Shown: in pieces, positions 1 to 7,253 of the stretch | Layout: each line of letters begins with the position of its first letter | Numbering within the stretch: position 1 is the first letter of the stretch | Assembly: GCA_963922705.1 (NCBI GenBank) | Contig: CAWUJS010000003.1 | Coordinates: 7,641 to 71,640 of the forward strand | Origin: TMED27 sp963922705 | GTDB lineage: Bacteria > Pseudomonadota > Alphaproteobacteria > Micavibrionales > Micavibrionaceae | DNA: 64,000 bases | Direction of reading: 5' to 3' | Notes under the pieces: model-generated | Databases searched by the model: none | Told to the model about the DNA's origin: nothing | Seen by the model: only the letters and a program-made list of their open reading frames with translations | Translations under genes and position numbers: made by a program

Positions 1-456
1 AACAGCTTTGGAAAGCCCTTCATCCATAGTAAAGCGTTCACGTGACCAATCCGGTGTTGTACCGAGACGCCCCAACTGCCCAACAATGGCACCGCCTGAT
101 TCTTCTTTCCACTGCCAGGCATGCTCAAGGAACGCTTCACGCCCCATCTCTTTACGTTTGGGCAGGCCATCTTTTTCAAGCTTACGCTCGACCATCATTT
201 GTGTTGCAATGCCCGCGTGATCAGTGCCCGGCTGCCACAATGTTTTACGGCCTTTCATGCGGTGATAACGGATGAGAATATCCTGCAATGTGTGATTAAG
301 CGCATGCCCCACATGCAAAATCCCCGTTACATTGGGCGGGGGCATCATAATGGTGTAGGGATTGCCATCACCGGCAGGGCTAAACAAACCGCTATCTTCC
401 CAGCTTTTATAAAGCTTTTCTTCGATGTCTTTAAAATTGAAATTTTTATCCAGCAT
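1..456 (-). CDS. valS: valyl-tRNA synthetase, N-terminal part (cut by window edge)
   Basis: Class I aminoacyl-tRNA synthetase that charges tRNA-Val. The frame is open from the ATG at 456 down to base 1, so about 152 N-terminal residues are visible and the rest lies outside. The class I signature is clear: PPPNVTG at residues 39-45 followed by the HIGH-type motif HVGH at 48-51, then a TDHAGIATQ segment typical of ValS. It follows popZ on the same strand, the usual alphaproteobacterial pairing. The ATG at 456 is the natural family start. Confidence 0.95.
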   Translation of the reverse strand, partial: MLDKNFNFKDIEEKLYKSWEDSGLFSPAGDGNPYTIMMPPPNVTGILHVGHALNHTLQDILIRYHRMKGRKTLWQPGTDHAGIATQMMVERKLEKDGLPKRKEMGREAFLEHAWQWKEESGGAIVGQLGRLGTTPDWSRERFTMDEGLSKAV

Positions 457-535
457 GAGCAATCACATTATATAGCGTTATTAATTTACAAGATGTTTTA
501 AAGGATTTTGTGTGTCTTGCAACCAGGATATACGC

Positions 536-1147
536 CTAATCATCGCCAATGACTTGTTTGGAAACACGACGAAGCTCTTCTTCGACAAGACGCTCAATGA
601 TAGAAGGCAAATTATCATCAAGCCAGTTTCTAAGCAGCGGACGCAATTCAGTACGGACAATTTCTTCAAGCGTTATGCCCTGATATTCAACCGCAGTTTG
701 CTTAACCAGCTTTTCAAAGCCATCATACGCTGCTGTTTCAGCCGCTTCCGTGAAGATATCGCTTTCTTCGTGATCCTGCTCTTCATGCTCAGAATCACGC
801 ATTTCAACTTCTACAAGCTCTTTTTCCGGCTGAACTTCCTCTTCCGGCTCCTCGTCAAGTTCTTCCTGAACGGCTTCTTCCGGCTCTGATTCTGCATCAT
901 CCTCTTCCTGCGCAGTGTTATCCTCAGATTCAGAAATAGCCTCTTCTTCAACCTTATCGGTCAATTCAATAAGATCATCCTCATCTATGGCTTCCTCTAC
1001 GGGATCGTCAACCGAATCGTCTATTTCACCAGCATCGATATCAACGTCAGATTCTTCATCGTCATCAGAAATGATTTGGCGAATCGAATCCAAGATTTCT
1101 TCAATGGATGGTTCTTCTTCTGTATTTTCGTCGTCAGTATCGGCCAT
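536..1147 (-). CDS. popZ: PopZ-like polar organizing protein (DUF2497)
   Basis: 203 residues. PopZ self-assembles into a cell-pole scaffold that anchors the centromere and polarity factors in alphaproteobacteria. The N-terminal short helix EPSIEEILDSIRQIISDD lies at about 12-29, the middle (30-130) is very acidic and low in complexity, and the C-terminal helical assembly region (about 150-200) carries the typical LEEIVRTELRPLLRNWLDDN pattern. This is the three-part PopZ layout. It sits just upstream of valS, the classic position. Function is inferred from family membership; the residues that bind clients have not been checked. Confidence 0.88.
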   Translation of the reverse strand: MADTDDENTEEEPSIEEILDSIRQIISDDDEESDVDIDAGEIDDSVDDPVEEAIDEDDLIELTDKVEEEAISESEDNTAQEEDDAESEPEEAVQEELDEEPEEEVQPEKELVEVEMRDSEHEEQDHEESDIFTEAAETAAYDGFEKLVKQTAVEYQGITLEEIVRTELRPLLRNWLDDNLPSIIERLVEEELRRVSKQVIGDD

Positions 1148-1275
1148 AAAAACGATATAAATCCTTTAAGCATTCAGCCTTTTCAGTGTCACGTATCACA
1201 TATAGGATGTAAAGGCAGCGTAGGAGTTTGCTTAATCCTATCCACATTAACATCAATTCTATCCTGAACGCTTAA

Positions 1276-1950
1276 CTAAAAGCTAAAGGCGGGTTTGGGA
1301 GCGAAACCTTCGAGATAAGGTACACCACATTCAAATAAAGTATACGATGAAAATCTATTTTTTCCAATAGTATCACTTGTACTACGCACTAAAGTTGCCC
1401 GCCCGACTTTGCTATCGATATTTTTAATAATACATAGCATGCGACCATCCTCTGTTAACTGGTCAGCGATATTTATTGGAATTTCAGGCACAGCTCCATG
1501 CATAATTATCAGATCATAGGGTCCCTTATCCTCTACACCTTTGGATAATTGATCATGCACAGCAACAATATTACAGGCACCTAATTCTGACCAATCTTTC
1601 TCAGCTGTTTTAAGAAATGTTTCATTGCTTTCAAGCGCGATAATCGTGGATACATTGGAAGACAAAATTGCCGCGCAATAACCCGTAGCCCCGCCAATAT
1701 CAAGTACAACATCCTCATCTTTCAGCTCTGCTGCTTGCAACATTTTGGACAGCGTTAGCGGATCAAGCAAAAAACGCCCCTGCCCCAACTCTACAGGATC
1801 ATCATAATAGGCTATACCATGAAGGCTTTCAGGTACAAATATCTCTCTTGGAACCGTTTCAAACGCCTCAAGCAATCCAGCATGGACAACACCGGATGTG
1901 TGAATTTGGCAATCAACCATATTTTTGCGTGCTTGTACGTAATCTATCAT
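1276..1950 (-). CDS. pcm: protein-L-isoaspartate O-methyltransferase-like protein
   Basis: 224 residues, cytosolic. The family uses SAM to methylate isoaspartyl residues in damaged proteins. The SAM-binding motif I reads VVLDIGGATGYCAAIL at about 81-96, and the N-terminal start (MIDYVQARKNMVDCQI) is the form common in alphaproteobacteria. The canonical GQT-type active-site segment is altered to LGQGRFLLDP (about 55-64), as in the divergent alphaproteobacterial branch, so catalysis on isoaspartate is not certain. In many relatives tolC lies between this gene and popZ. Here only about 130 bases separate them. Confidence 0.82.
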   Translation of the reverse strand: MIDYVQARKNMVDCQIHTSGVVHAGLLEAFETVPREIFVPESLHGIAYYDDPVELGQGRFLLDPLTLSKMLQAAELKDEDVVLDIGGATGYCAAILSSNVSTIIALESNETFLKTAEKDWSELGACNIVAVHDQLSKGVEDKGPYDLIIMHGAVPEIPINIADQLTEDGRMLCIIKNIDSKVGRATLVRSTSDTIGKNRFSSYTLFECGVPYLEGFAPKPAFSF

Positions 1951-1987
1951 AAATGCAATGATAAAGGATAGGTGATAGATAATGAAA

Positions 1988-2015
1988 GGCTAAAAATAGA
2001 TATTAGCCGTTTTTT
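1988..2015. terminator. stem-loop with T tract between pcm and the DadA-like gene
   Basis: GGCTAA (1988-1993) pairs with TTAGCC (2003-2008), loop 9 bases, followed by GTTTTTT on the plus strand. Both flanking genes run on the minus strand, where the stem is followed only by TTTC. It may end transcription weakly in either direction. The stem is short. Confidence 0.35.
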
Positions 2016-2099
2016 ATTCATCCTGTGATGCGATCTCTATTTTCAATTCATTGAAAAAAAATCGCTATGACCATTTTTGAGTTTCCATCACACTATACA

Positions 2100-3341
2100 T
2101 CAAAATCGATAAGGGCTATAAGGTAAAGGATCACAAAATAATTCTTCGCTACCACTTTCACTTTGCACCATCATTTGTGCCAGCAATTTTCCAGAGGCAG
2201 GACCGGCAGTAAGTCCGACATGTCCATGACCAAAATTAAACCATAACCCACGATAACGTTTTGATGCGCCAATAACAGGCAAAGAATCTGCCATGCATGG
2301 CCTCGCGCCTAGCCACACCTCTTCTTCTGACGATGCTTCAAAGTTAATGAGTTCTTGCGCCTTTGGCAGGACTTGCTGAATTTGAACAGGGTTAGGTGGG
2401 GTTGTATGCCCTGCAAATTCAACGCCTGTTGTAATACGTAGCCCCTTCTCCATTGGACAAATAACATAGCCGCCTTCTGTATCGATTATGGCATGTGATA
2501 ATTTTTCTGTTGTTTTATAATGCCTGTGGTAACCACGTTTCATTGTAATTGGGAATTTATACCCTAATGACCTGGTGATATTATTTGTCCATGGCCCTGC
2601 ACATAATACTATATTGCTTGCGTGATATTGATTGTTTATCTGCCAGCCGTCATTTATTTGCTCCAGCGCATTAACCTTATCTATTTTAATTTTGCCACCC
2701 TGTAACACAAAATTTTCAGCCATGCCCTCAATTGCTTTATGCGGGCTTGTATAGCGACCACTACCTTTGCATGTTATTACTTTCAGGTAGTTTGGCTTTA
2801 AATCAGGCTCTATTCCAGAAAACTCTTCCGCGTCATATATATTGCATATAACACCAAGCTTATTTAGTAGCTCGACTTCTTTTAAGCCTGCACGAAAGGC
2901 CTTTGTTGTACGGTAAAGCTTTGCTCTTCCAACATTTTTAAGGTATTGGATGGCTTCGGATTTATTCAAAAGTTCTTTATGTTCCTCAACTGCGTTTTGC
3001 ACCAGAGGTCTCATATATCCTCCGCATTGTATACGCTTACGGGGTATTGAATTAAAATAATATTGTGCAATCCATGGCAATGATTTTAAACCGTCAGGTA
3101 AAGAAATACGAGCCGCACTGTGCTTTCCTAAAAGAATTTGCGGCAGTTTCATAACGTTTGGCGGAGCAAAAGGAAGAATATACCCGGTATCTAAAATTCC
3201 TGAGTTCCCATATGATGTGCCTTGCGCTATACCTCTCTTATCTAACAGGAGAACAGAAAAGCCTCGTTTTTGCAGATGAGCTGCTGTTGCAACGCCCACA
3301 ATTCCAGCCCCAATAACTGCTACACTATGATTATCTTTCAT
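2100..3341 (-). CDS. FAD-dependent amino acid oxidoreductase (DadA-like D-amino acid dehydrogenase)
   Basis: 413 residues, DAO family. It oxidatively deaminates a D-amino acid or related amine using FAD, probably passing electrons to the respiratory chain. The dinucleotide fold GAGIVG is at 11-16 and the FAD-binding LLLDKRG follows at about 32-38. The C-terminal family block (LGARPCMADSLPVIG, then GHGHVGLTAGPASGKLLA) is intact. Length matches DadA. The substrate cannot be read from the sequence, and no dadX racemase is adjacent, so hydroxyproline or glycine oxidase activity remains possible. It appears to be transcribed alone. Confidence 0.8.
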   Translation of the reverse strand: MKDNHSVAVIGAGIVGVATAAHLQKRGFSVLLLDKRGIAQGTSYGNSGILDTGYILPFAPPNVMKLPQILLGKHSAARISLPDGLKSLPWIAQYYFNSIPRKRIQCGGYMRPLVQNAVEEHKELLNKSEAIQYLKNVGRAKLYRTTKAFRAGLKEVELLNKLGVICNIYDAEEFSGIEPDLKPNYLKVITCKGSGRYTSPHKAIEGMAENFVLQGGKIKIDKVNALEQINDGWQINNQYHASNIVLCAGPWTNNITRSLGYKFPITMKRGYHRHYKTTEKLSHAIIDTEGGYVICPMEKGLRITTGVEFAGHTTPPNPVQIQQVLPKAQELINFEASSEEEVWLGARPCMADSLPVIGASKRYRGLWFNFGHGHVGLTAGPASGKLLAQMMVQSESGSEELFCDPLPYSPYRF

Positions 3342-3412
3342 AATTTATAAAAAACATGATGGAAATAAAAAATCAATATTACTGTCCTTTATAAAATAAT
3401 GTTTGTTTTTTC

Positions 3413-3441
3413 TTGTAATTATTTTAAAAATAAAATATAAA
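3413..3441 (+). promoter_or_regulatory. candidate sigma70 promoter ahead of an orphan terminator
   Basis: TTGTAA (3413-3418), 17-base spacer, TATAAA (3436-3441). No plus-strand gene follows; the next plus-strand signal is the terminator at 3473-3515. The region is very AT-rich, so a chance match is quite possible. Confidence 0.3.
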
Positions 3442-3447
3442 AATTAT

Positions 3448-3515
3448 ATACACCCTCTATTACCGCTGTTTGTCCGGAGCATCTTTATTCTATAAAGATC
3501 TCCGGATCTTTTTTT
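3448..3515 (+). ncRNA. candidate small RNA of about 65-70 nt
   Basis: A strong plus-strand intrinsic terminator lies in a gap where every neighbouring gene is on the minus strand, and a possible promoter lies 17 bases plus a -10 box upstream. Together they could define a short transcript. There is no homology argument, only the arrangement of signals. Confidence 0.3.
3473..3515 (+). terminator. strong rho-independent terminator, plus strand
   Basis: TCCGGAG (3473-3479) pairs with CTCCGGA (3500-3506), and inside it ATCTTTAT (3481-3488) pairs with ATAAAGAT (3492-3499); one C is bulged. The 15-bp stem is followed by TCTTTTTTTG. The T tract is only on the plus side, so it does not serve the minus-strand tRNA-Arg or dadA. 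Confidence 0.75.
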
Positions 3516-3565
3516 GTTGTTTAGGTTGATTTAATTCTGTTAAGTACAATTGTTAACATTTTGAG

Positions 3566-3642
3566 TGGCACGCCCTACAGGACTCGAACCTGTAACCCCT
3601 TGCTTAGAAGGCAAGTGCTCTATCCAGTTGAGCTAAGGGCGC
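3566..3642 (-). tRNA. tRNA-Arg (UCU)
   Basis: The minus strand folds as a complete cloverleaf: acceptor GCGCCCT pairs with AGGGCGT, the anticodon loop CTTCTAA gives anticodon TCT, and the T arm contains GGTTCGAGTCC. The 3' CCA is encoded. It lies between the DadA-like gene and the NDUFS4-like gene. Confidence 0.96.
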
Positions 3643-3699
3643 ATAATAAAAAAATTTATTTTTAATTTTTTATCTACCGACTACAAAAAAGCTTATATA

Positions 3700-4005
3700 T
3701 TACGCCCCTTCTTCGTGCGGAATATACTTAAAATTATCCCCGTAATTGCGAGGATTGACTTTACGTTTTTGTGCTTCAGCGACCTTATAATCCAGGCCTT
3801 TGCTTTTTGCAAATTTTATTGCATCTTCCTGGCTTTCAAAACGTAATTTCACCTGATTCATGGTATCACCAGACGAAACCCACCCCATAAGCTGTTCAGG
3901 TGTTCTGGCAGTATTATTCTCATATTCCAAAACCCAGGCCTTGGTTTTACCGCGACCGGATTGCATGGTGTTTTTGCTTGGCTTATAGATGCGTGCTTTA
4001 ATCAT
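3700..4005 (-). CDS. NADH dehydrogenase accessory subunit, NDUFS4 family (ETC complex I conserved region)
   Basis: 101 residues from ATG 4005 (MIKARIYKP). Alphaproteobacterial homologue of the mitochondrial 18-kDa complex I subunit NDUFS4, which stabilises the NADH-oxidising arm. The family core is visible: KAWVLEYE, then WVSSGDTMNQVKLRF, then a C-terminal block with KVNPRNYGDNFKY. A longer frame runs upstream to 4059 but overlaps nrsF and is not conserved in style. It stands alone beside tRNA-Arg, away from any nuo operon, as is usual. Confidence 0.88.
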   Translation of the reverse strand: MIKARIYKPSKNTMQSGRGKTKAWVLEYENNTARTPEQLMGWVSSGDTMNQVKLRFESQEDAIKFAKSKGLDYKVAEAQKRKVNPRNYGDNFKYIPHEEGA

Positions 4006-4033
4006 ATTATAATTATAACGAAACACCTTATGA

Positions 4034-4675
4034 TTACCAGCGGAATATACGTTTTGCAAAAAGGCCGAAAAGAACGCCCATTAGCACAAACGGGATAAAG
4101 TGAATGACAAAAGATTGTAAAAACGTGCCTGCGCCGCAAGTAAATCGTAGCCCTGCCCATCCTAACCCTGAAAACGCTAATACTGTTATAAAGGATGTTA
4201 AGCCGGGCTGTGTTGTTGCGCCTTGACGAGAGGTTAAGACCAAGGCTACTACAGGTAAGCATGTCATGAGTAAGCCATCAATGGAACAGTTTTGTAATTT
4301 AAAAACCAATGGCTCGTCCCATTCAAACATGATACGCAAAATTGCCCAGAGCGCAAAAACGCCTGCTAATGTTACAGGTACGGCCTTCATCCATGCCTGT
4401 CCACGCATTCCGGGAATTGACATCCAGCCAAGCGCTAGCGTTCCAGAGATAAAAATACTCAGCGACAGTAATATTTCAAACACATAGTCAATGTCATGCA
4501 TCATTTTCGGCATGAAATCATCGCGTGGTCCCAGCATCATAATCATTGCGCCAACATATAAGGTGCTGACGACTATAAGCGGCGCTATACGAATTAAAGG
4601 ATGTGCAAGAGGCTTGACGGGTTTTAAATCCTCGGCGAGTTCATTTATAAAGTGATCAAGATTTTTTTCACGCAT
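4034..4675 (-). CDS. nrsF: NrsF/DUF1109 membrane anti-sigma factor
   Basis: 213 residues with about six transmembrane helices (roughly 26-48, 63-82, 95-113, 130-148, 160-175 and 186-208) after a short cytosolic N-terminus. DUF1109 proteins such as Caulobacter NrsF hold an ECF sigma factor at the membrane until an oxidative or metal signal. It begins 8 bases after the sigma factor gene, so the two form one operon. Two cysteines (CSID near 130 and TCGAG near 180) could take part in sensing, as proposed for the family; that part is inference. Confidence 0.85.
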   Translation of the reverse strand: MREKNLDHFINELAEDLKPVKPLAHPLIRIAPLIVVSTLYVGAMIMMLGPRDDFMPKMMHDIDYVFEILLSLSIFISGTLALGWMSIPGMRGQAWMKAVPVTLAGVFALWAILRIMFEWDEPLVFKLQNCSIDGLLMTCLPVVALVLTSRQGATTQPGLTSFITVLAFSGLGWAGLRFTCGAGTFLQSFVIHFIPFVLMGVLFGLFAKRIFRW

Positions 4676-4683
4676 GATTAGAC

Positions 4684-5250
4684 TTAACTCTCCAGGATTA
4701 CTTTTAACTTATTTGCCGTTCTGTGCGCTGAAACTTTGACCGCACTGACTGACATATTCATCTCATTGGCAACTTCCTGTGCCGTGTAACCTTGTACGCG
4801 CATCATCTCAAAAACTTTACGCTGTTTTGACGGCAAAGTATCGAGGGCAGCCTCCACATCTTTATATTCGCCTGCATGTTCAGGATTGGTTACATGCGAT
4901 GCCAAAAATTGCGCATCGTCCATTGTTGTTTGTTTATCGCTGCGTGAAGAATAGTGTTTTCGTAAAAAGTCAGTTTTACGAAAATTTATGATTGCCATGA
5001 GCCAGGGCGTAAATGGGCGATCTCCACTATATGTTTTGAGCGATTTGTGTACTGAAATCAGCACTTCCTGCGTGATATCATCTGCCCAATCAGGGTTTAC
5101 AACACGGGATAAAAGGAAATTCTTTGTAAATGGTGCGATTTCTGAAAGAAGGCGACTATAGGCTGTTTTATTTCCTTCTTGTGCAGCGACAGCCCAATCT
5201 CTCCAAATTTGACCTCGAGGCTGTTGTTTATTAACGTTTGAAGGTTTCAT
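4684..5250 (-). CDS. sigF: ECF RNA polymerase sigma factor (SigF-like)
   Basis: 188 residues. Region 2 (about 17-85) includes NPDWADDITQEVLISVHKSL, the -10 recognition helix, and PFTPWLMAIINF. Region 4 (about 130-185) includes LPSKQRKVFEMMRVQGY and the helix-turn-helix TAQEVANEMNMSVSAVKV. Paired with a DUF1109 anti-sigma gene immediately downstream, this matches the Caulobacter SigF-NrsF module that responds to oxidative or heavy-metal stress. The specific signal is inferred from that parallel. tRNA-Pro lies 33 bases upstream on the same strand. Confidence 0.88.
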   Translation of the reverse strand: MKPSNVNKQQPRGQIWRDWAVAAQEGNKTAYSRLLSEIAPFTKNFLLSRVVNPDWADDITQEVLISVHKSLKTYSGDRPFTPWLMAIINFRKTDFLRKHYSSRSDKQTTMDDAQFLASHVTNPEHAGEYKDVEAALDTLPSKQRKVFEMMRVQGYTAQEVANEMNMSVSAVKVSAHRTANKLKVILES

Positions 5251-5282
5251 AAGCGTTTCTTGAATTGTAAAGCTTAAGGTCG

Positions 5283-5359
5283 TGGTCGGAATGGAGGGAT
5301 TCGAACCCCCGACCCACTGCTCCCAAAGCAGTTGCGCTACCAGGCTGCGCTACATTCCG
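5283..5359 (-). tRNA. tRNA-Pro (UGG)
   Basis: Complete cloverleaf on the minus strand. It begins CGGAATGTAGCGCAGCCTGG, has an ACTGC/GCAGT anticodon stem with loop TTTGGGA (anticodon TGG), and a T arm GGGGGTTCGAATCCC. The CCA end is encoded. Confidence 0.96.
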
Positions 5360-5407
5360 TGACCATGGATTAGTGTGATACACGATCATGCTTTGATGAG
5401 CAAGATT

Positions 5408-5923
5408 TTATTTAAAATTCACGTTTTGAAATACAGCATGCTTTATCGTATGCCCCGGTTTCAACCCTAATTTTCGGGAGGTTCCGCCATTAATTTCTAA
5501 AACGGCACGTACAGCACCGTTTGAGGACACAGGGCTTGGATCATGCGGAATTGCGTTCTCGTGAATATGATGAACAACACCATTGTCCTTAATAAAAATC
5601 ATATCGAGCGGAATCAGTGTGTTTTTCATCCAAAAGCGCCTTTCTGCTTCACCTTCGAAAACAAAAAGCATCCCGGCATCCTCATCCATCTCTTCTCTGA
5701 ACATAAGCCCTTTGGCCTGTTGCGGCGGGGTAAGTGCCAACTCGATATTCAACGGTATCTCTTCACCATCTGCCTTGACAATAGTCAGCGTATCTTTTTC
5801 AAAAGGAGCGACATCTGTGATAGTTGCCTGCGACTCTTTGCCAGTGTTCTGCGCACAGGAGTAAGCCGGTATAAAACCAATACAAATAGCAGCAACGATC
5901 AGGAAATATTTCATTTTTGACAT
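5408..5923 (-). CDS. DUF192 exported protein
   Basis: 171 residues. An N-terminal signal peptide (hydrophobic 5-22, ending near AYSCAQ) is followed by one DUF192 domain (about 45-165) with the family blocks GLMFREEMDEDAGMLFVFE, FWMKNTLIPLDMIFI and VRAVLEINGG. DUF192 proteins are small beta-barrel exported proteins of unknown biochemical role. Cys23 might be lipidated but the lipobox is imperfect. The start codon overlaps the stop of the upstream CBS gene (TAATG), so translation is probably coupled. Confidence 0.85.
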   Translation of the reverse strand: MSKMKYFLIVAAICIGFIPAYSCAQNTGKESQATITDVAPFEKDTLTIVKADGEEIPLNIELALTPPQQAKGLMFREEMDEDAGMLFVFEGEAERRFWMKNTLIPLDMIFIKDNGVVHHIHENAIPHDPSPVSSNGAVRAVLEINGGTSRKLGLKPGHTIKHAVFQNVNFK

Positions 5924-6387
5924 TAAGAGCTTTCCTGCAACCGCTGCAACTCGGCGAGCATAGAGCTTTGTGTGATAAAGCCGATATATTTCTGTGTCTC
6001 GGGATCAATAACCGTCACAGGCAAGCCCGTTTGTGCAATCAGCTTCACGCCCTCCCATATCGGCGTATCAGGATAAACAATAGGAAAGTTTTTGCGCTCC
6101 ATAAATGTTTCTGCTGTTAACAACATGGAATTTTTCAAGCGTTTCGCAATACCGGGCGCAGCAGAAAGGTTAACATCAACTTGCGCTTCTTCTCCCAAAC
6201 TCACAGAAACAGGCAGAATATTTTTCATCAAAATACTGTAAGAAGTCAAACCGATGAGAACACCGTCCTGATCCAGAACAGGCGCGTACTCTGTTTTAGC
6301 TTTTTTCATCTTTTTCAAGATATCTTCAACAGTCTCATCCGACTTTACAGTCAAAGTTTTGTCGGCAATCGCAGCATGGCATGGCAT
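5923..6387 (-). CDS. CBS-domain pair protein
   Basis: 154 residues, cytosolic, consisting almost entirely of two CBS motifs (about 6-60 and 92-150) that form one Bateman module. Such modules bind adenosyl nucleotides and regulate partners. Typical strand-helix units are DKTLTVKSDETVEDILKKM and ADFPIVYP-like/TGLPVTVID. No effector domain is present, so it must act in trans or as a sensor. Its stop overlaps the DUF192 start. Confidence 0.8.
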   Translation of the reverse strand: MPCHAAIADKTLTVKSDETVEDILKKMKKAKTEYAPVLDQDGVLIGLTSYSILMKNILPVSVSLGEEAQVDVNLSAAPGIAKRLKNSMLLTAETFMERKNFPIVYPDTPIWEGVKLIAQTGLPVTVIDPETQKYIGFITQSSMLAELQRLQESS

Positions 6388-6410
6388 ATGTCTCGTTCCT
6401 TACTCTAGTA

Positions 6411-7235
6411 CTATTCTTTTACCAGTGTGCTTAAAAAGTCAAGAATATGCAACTGTGCGCCGCGATTATACAAATCGTTATGCCCACCATTATCGATTTT
6501 CACCCATTTTTTCGGCTGAGGCGCGGCATCATAGAGGGCGCGACCATAACGAATGGGGATCACAACGTCTCTCTCACCATGCACAAATATCTTGGGCATC
6601 GTCAATGCGCTAATCTTGTCAATGCTACGAAACTGGTCTTTCATGAGAATATCAACCGGAAACATCCAAAATCTGGATTTAGCAACCTCACTTGTGGCGC
6701 TGTAGGCGCTTTCATAAATGATCCCTTGAGGCGGGAATTCGTTCGCCATTTGCGTGGCAACGCCTGTCCCTAAAGACTCACCATAATAGACCATGTCTTG
6801 AGACGGAACGCCGCGCTCAAATAACGCTTTTACATGCGCCCGCGCGTCTTTGTAAACCCCCTGCTCGGTTGGCTGTCCCGCAACACCCCCATAACCGCGA
6901 TAATCAGTGAAATAAACGCCGTATCCTTGTGCGTGATAAATCATGACCTTATCAACCCAATAAGGATAAGCCTGTCCATTTCCGTGGAAAAAGACAAGCG
7001 TTGGCAAATTTTCTTTGGCAGGCCAGTGCCACGCCTGAAAAGCAATATTATCTTCCGTTGTCACCGGGATAATTTCGGGGAGTGTTTGCGTCAACTGAGA
7101 TATATCTTCCCGCGCGCCACCCGGAAAATACATCATACCGCGCTGCGAGAAGTACAAAAAAGCCATCATAAAGCTGTAAAACAATACGAATGCCAGAATA
7201 ATATCCATGATTTTCTTCTTCATCGGTTTCTTCAT
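6411..7235 (-). CDS. membrane-anchored alpha/beta hydrolase (ABHD13/17-like)
   Basis: 274 residues. One N-terminal membrane helix (about 10-30) is followed by an alpha/beta hydrolase fold. The nucleophile elbow is YGESLGTG (GxSxG), the oxyanion strand LVFFHGNGQ comes first, and the C-terminal part gives FVHGERDVVIP (acid) and NGGHNDLY (His). This is the serine hydrolase group annotated as ABHD13/ABHD17-like, possible esterases or depalmitoylases; the substrate is unknown. It begins 18 bases after msbA ends, on the same strand. Confidence 0.8.
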   Translation of the reverse strand: MKKPMKKKIMDIILAFVLFYSFMMAFLYFSQRGMMYFPGGAREDISQLTQTLPEIIPVTTEDNIAFQAWHWPAKENLPTLVFFHGNGQAYPYWVDKVMIYHAQGYGVYFTDYRGYGGVAGQPTEQGVYKDARAHVKALFERGVPSQDMVYYGESLGTGVATQMANEFPPQGIIYESAYSATSEVAKSRFWMFPVDILMKDQFRSIDKISALTMPKIFVHGERDVVIPIRYGRALYDAAPQPKKWVKIDNGGHNDLYNRGAQLHILDFLSTLVKE

Positions 7236-7253
7236 AAGTTATATAATCCAAGT

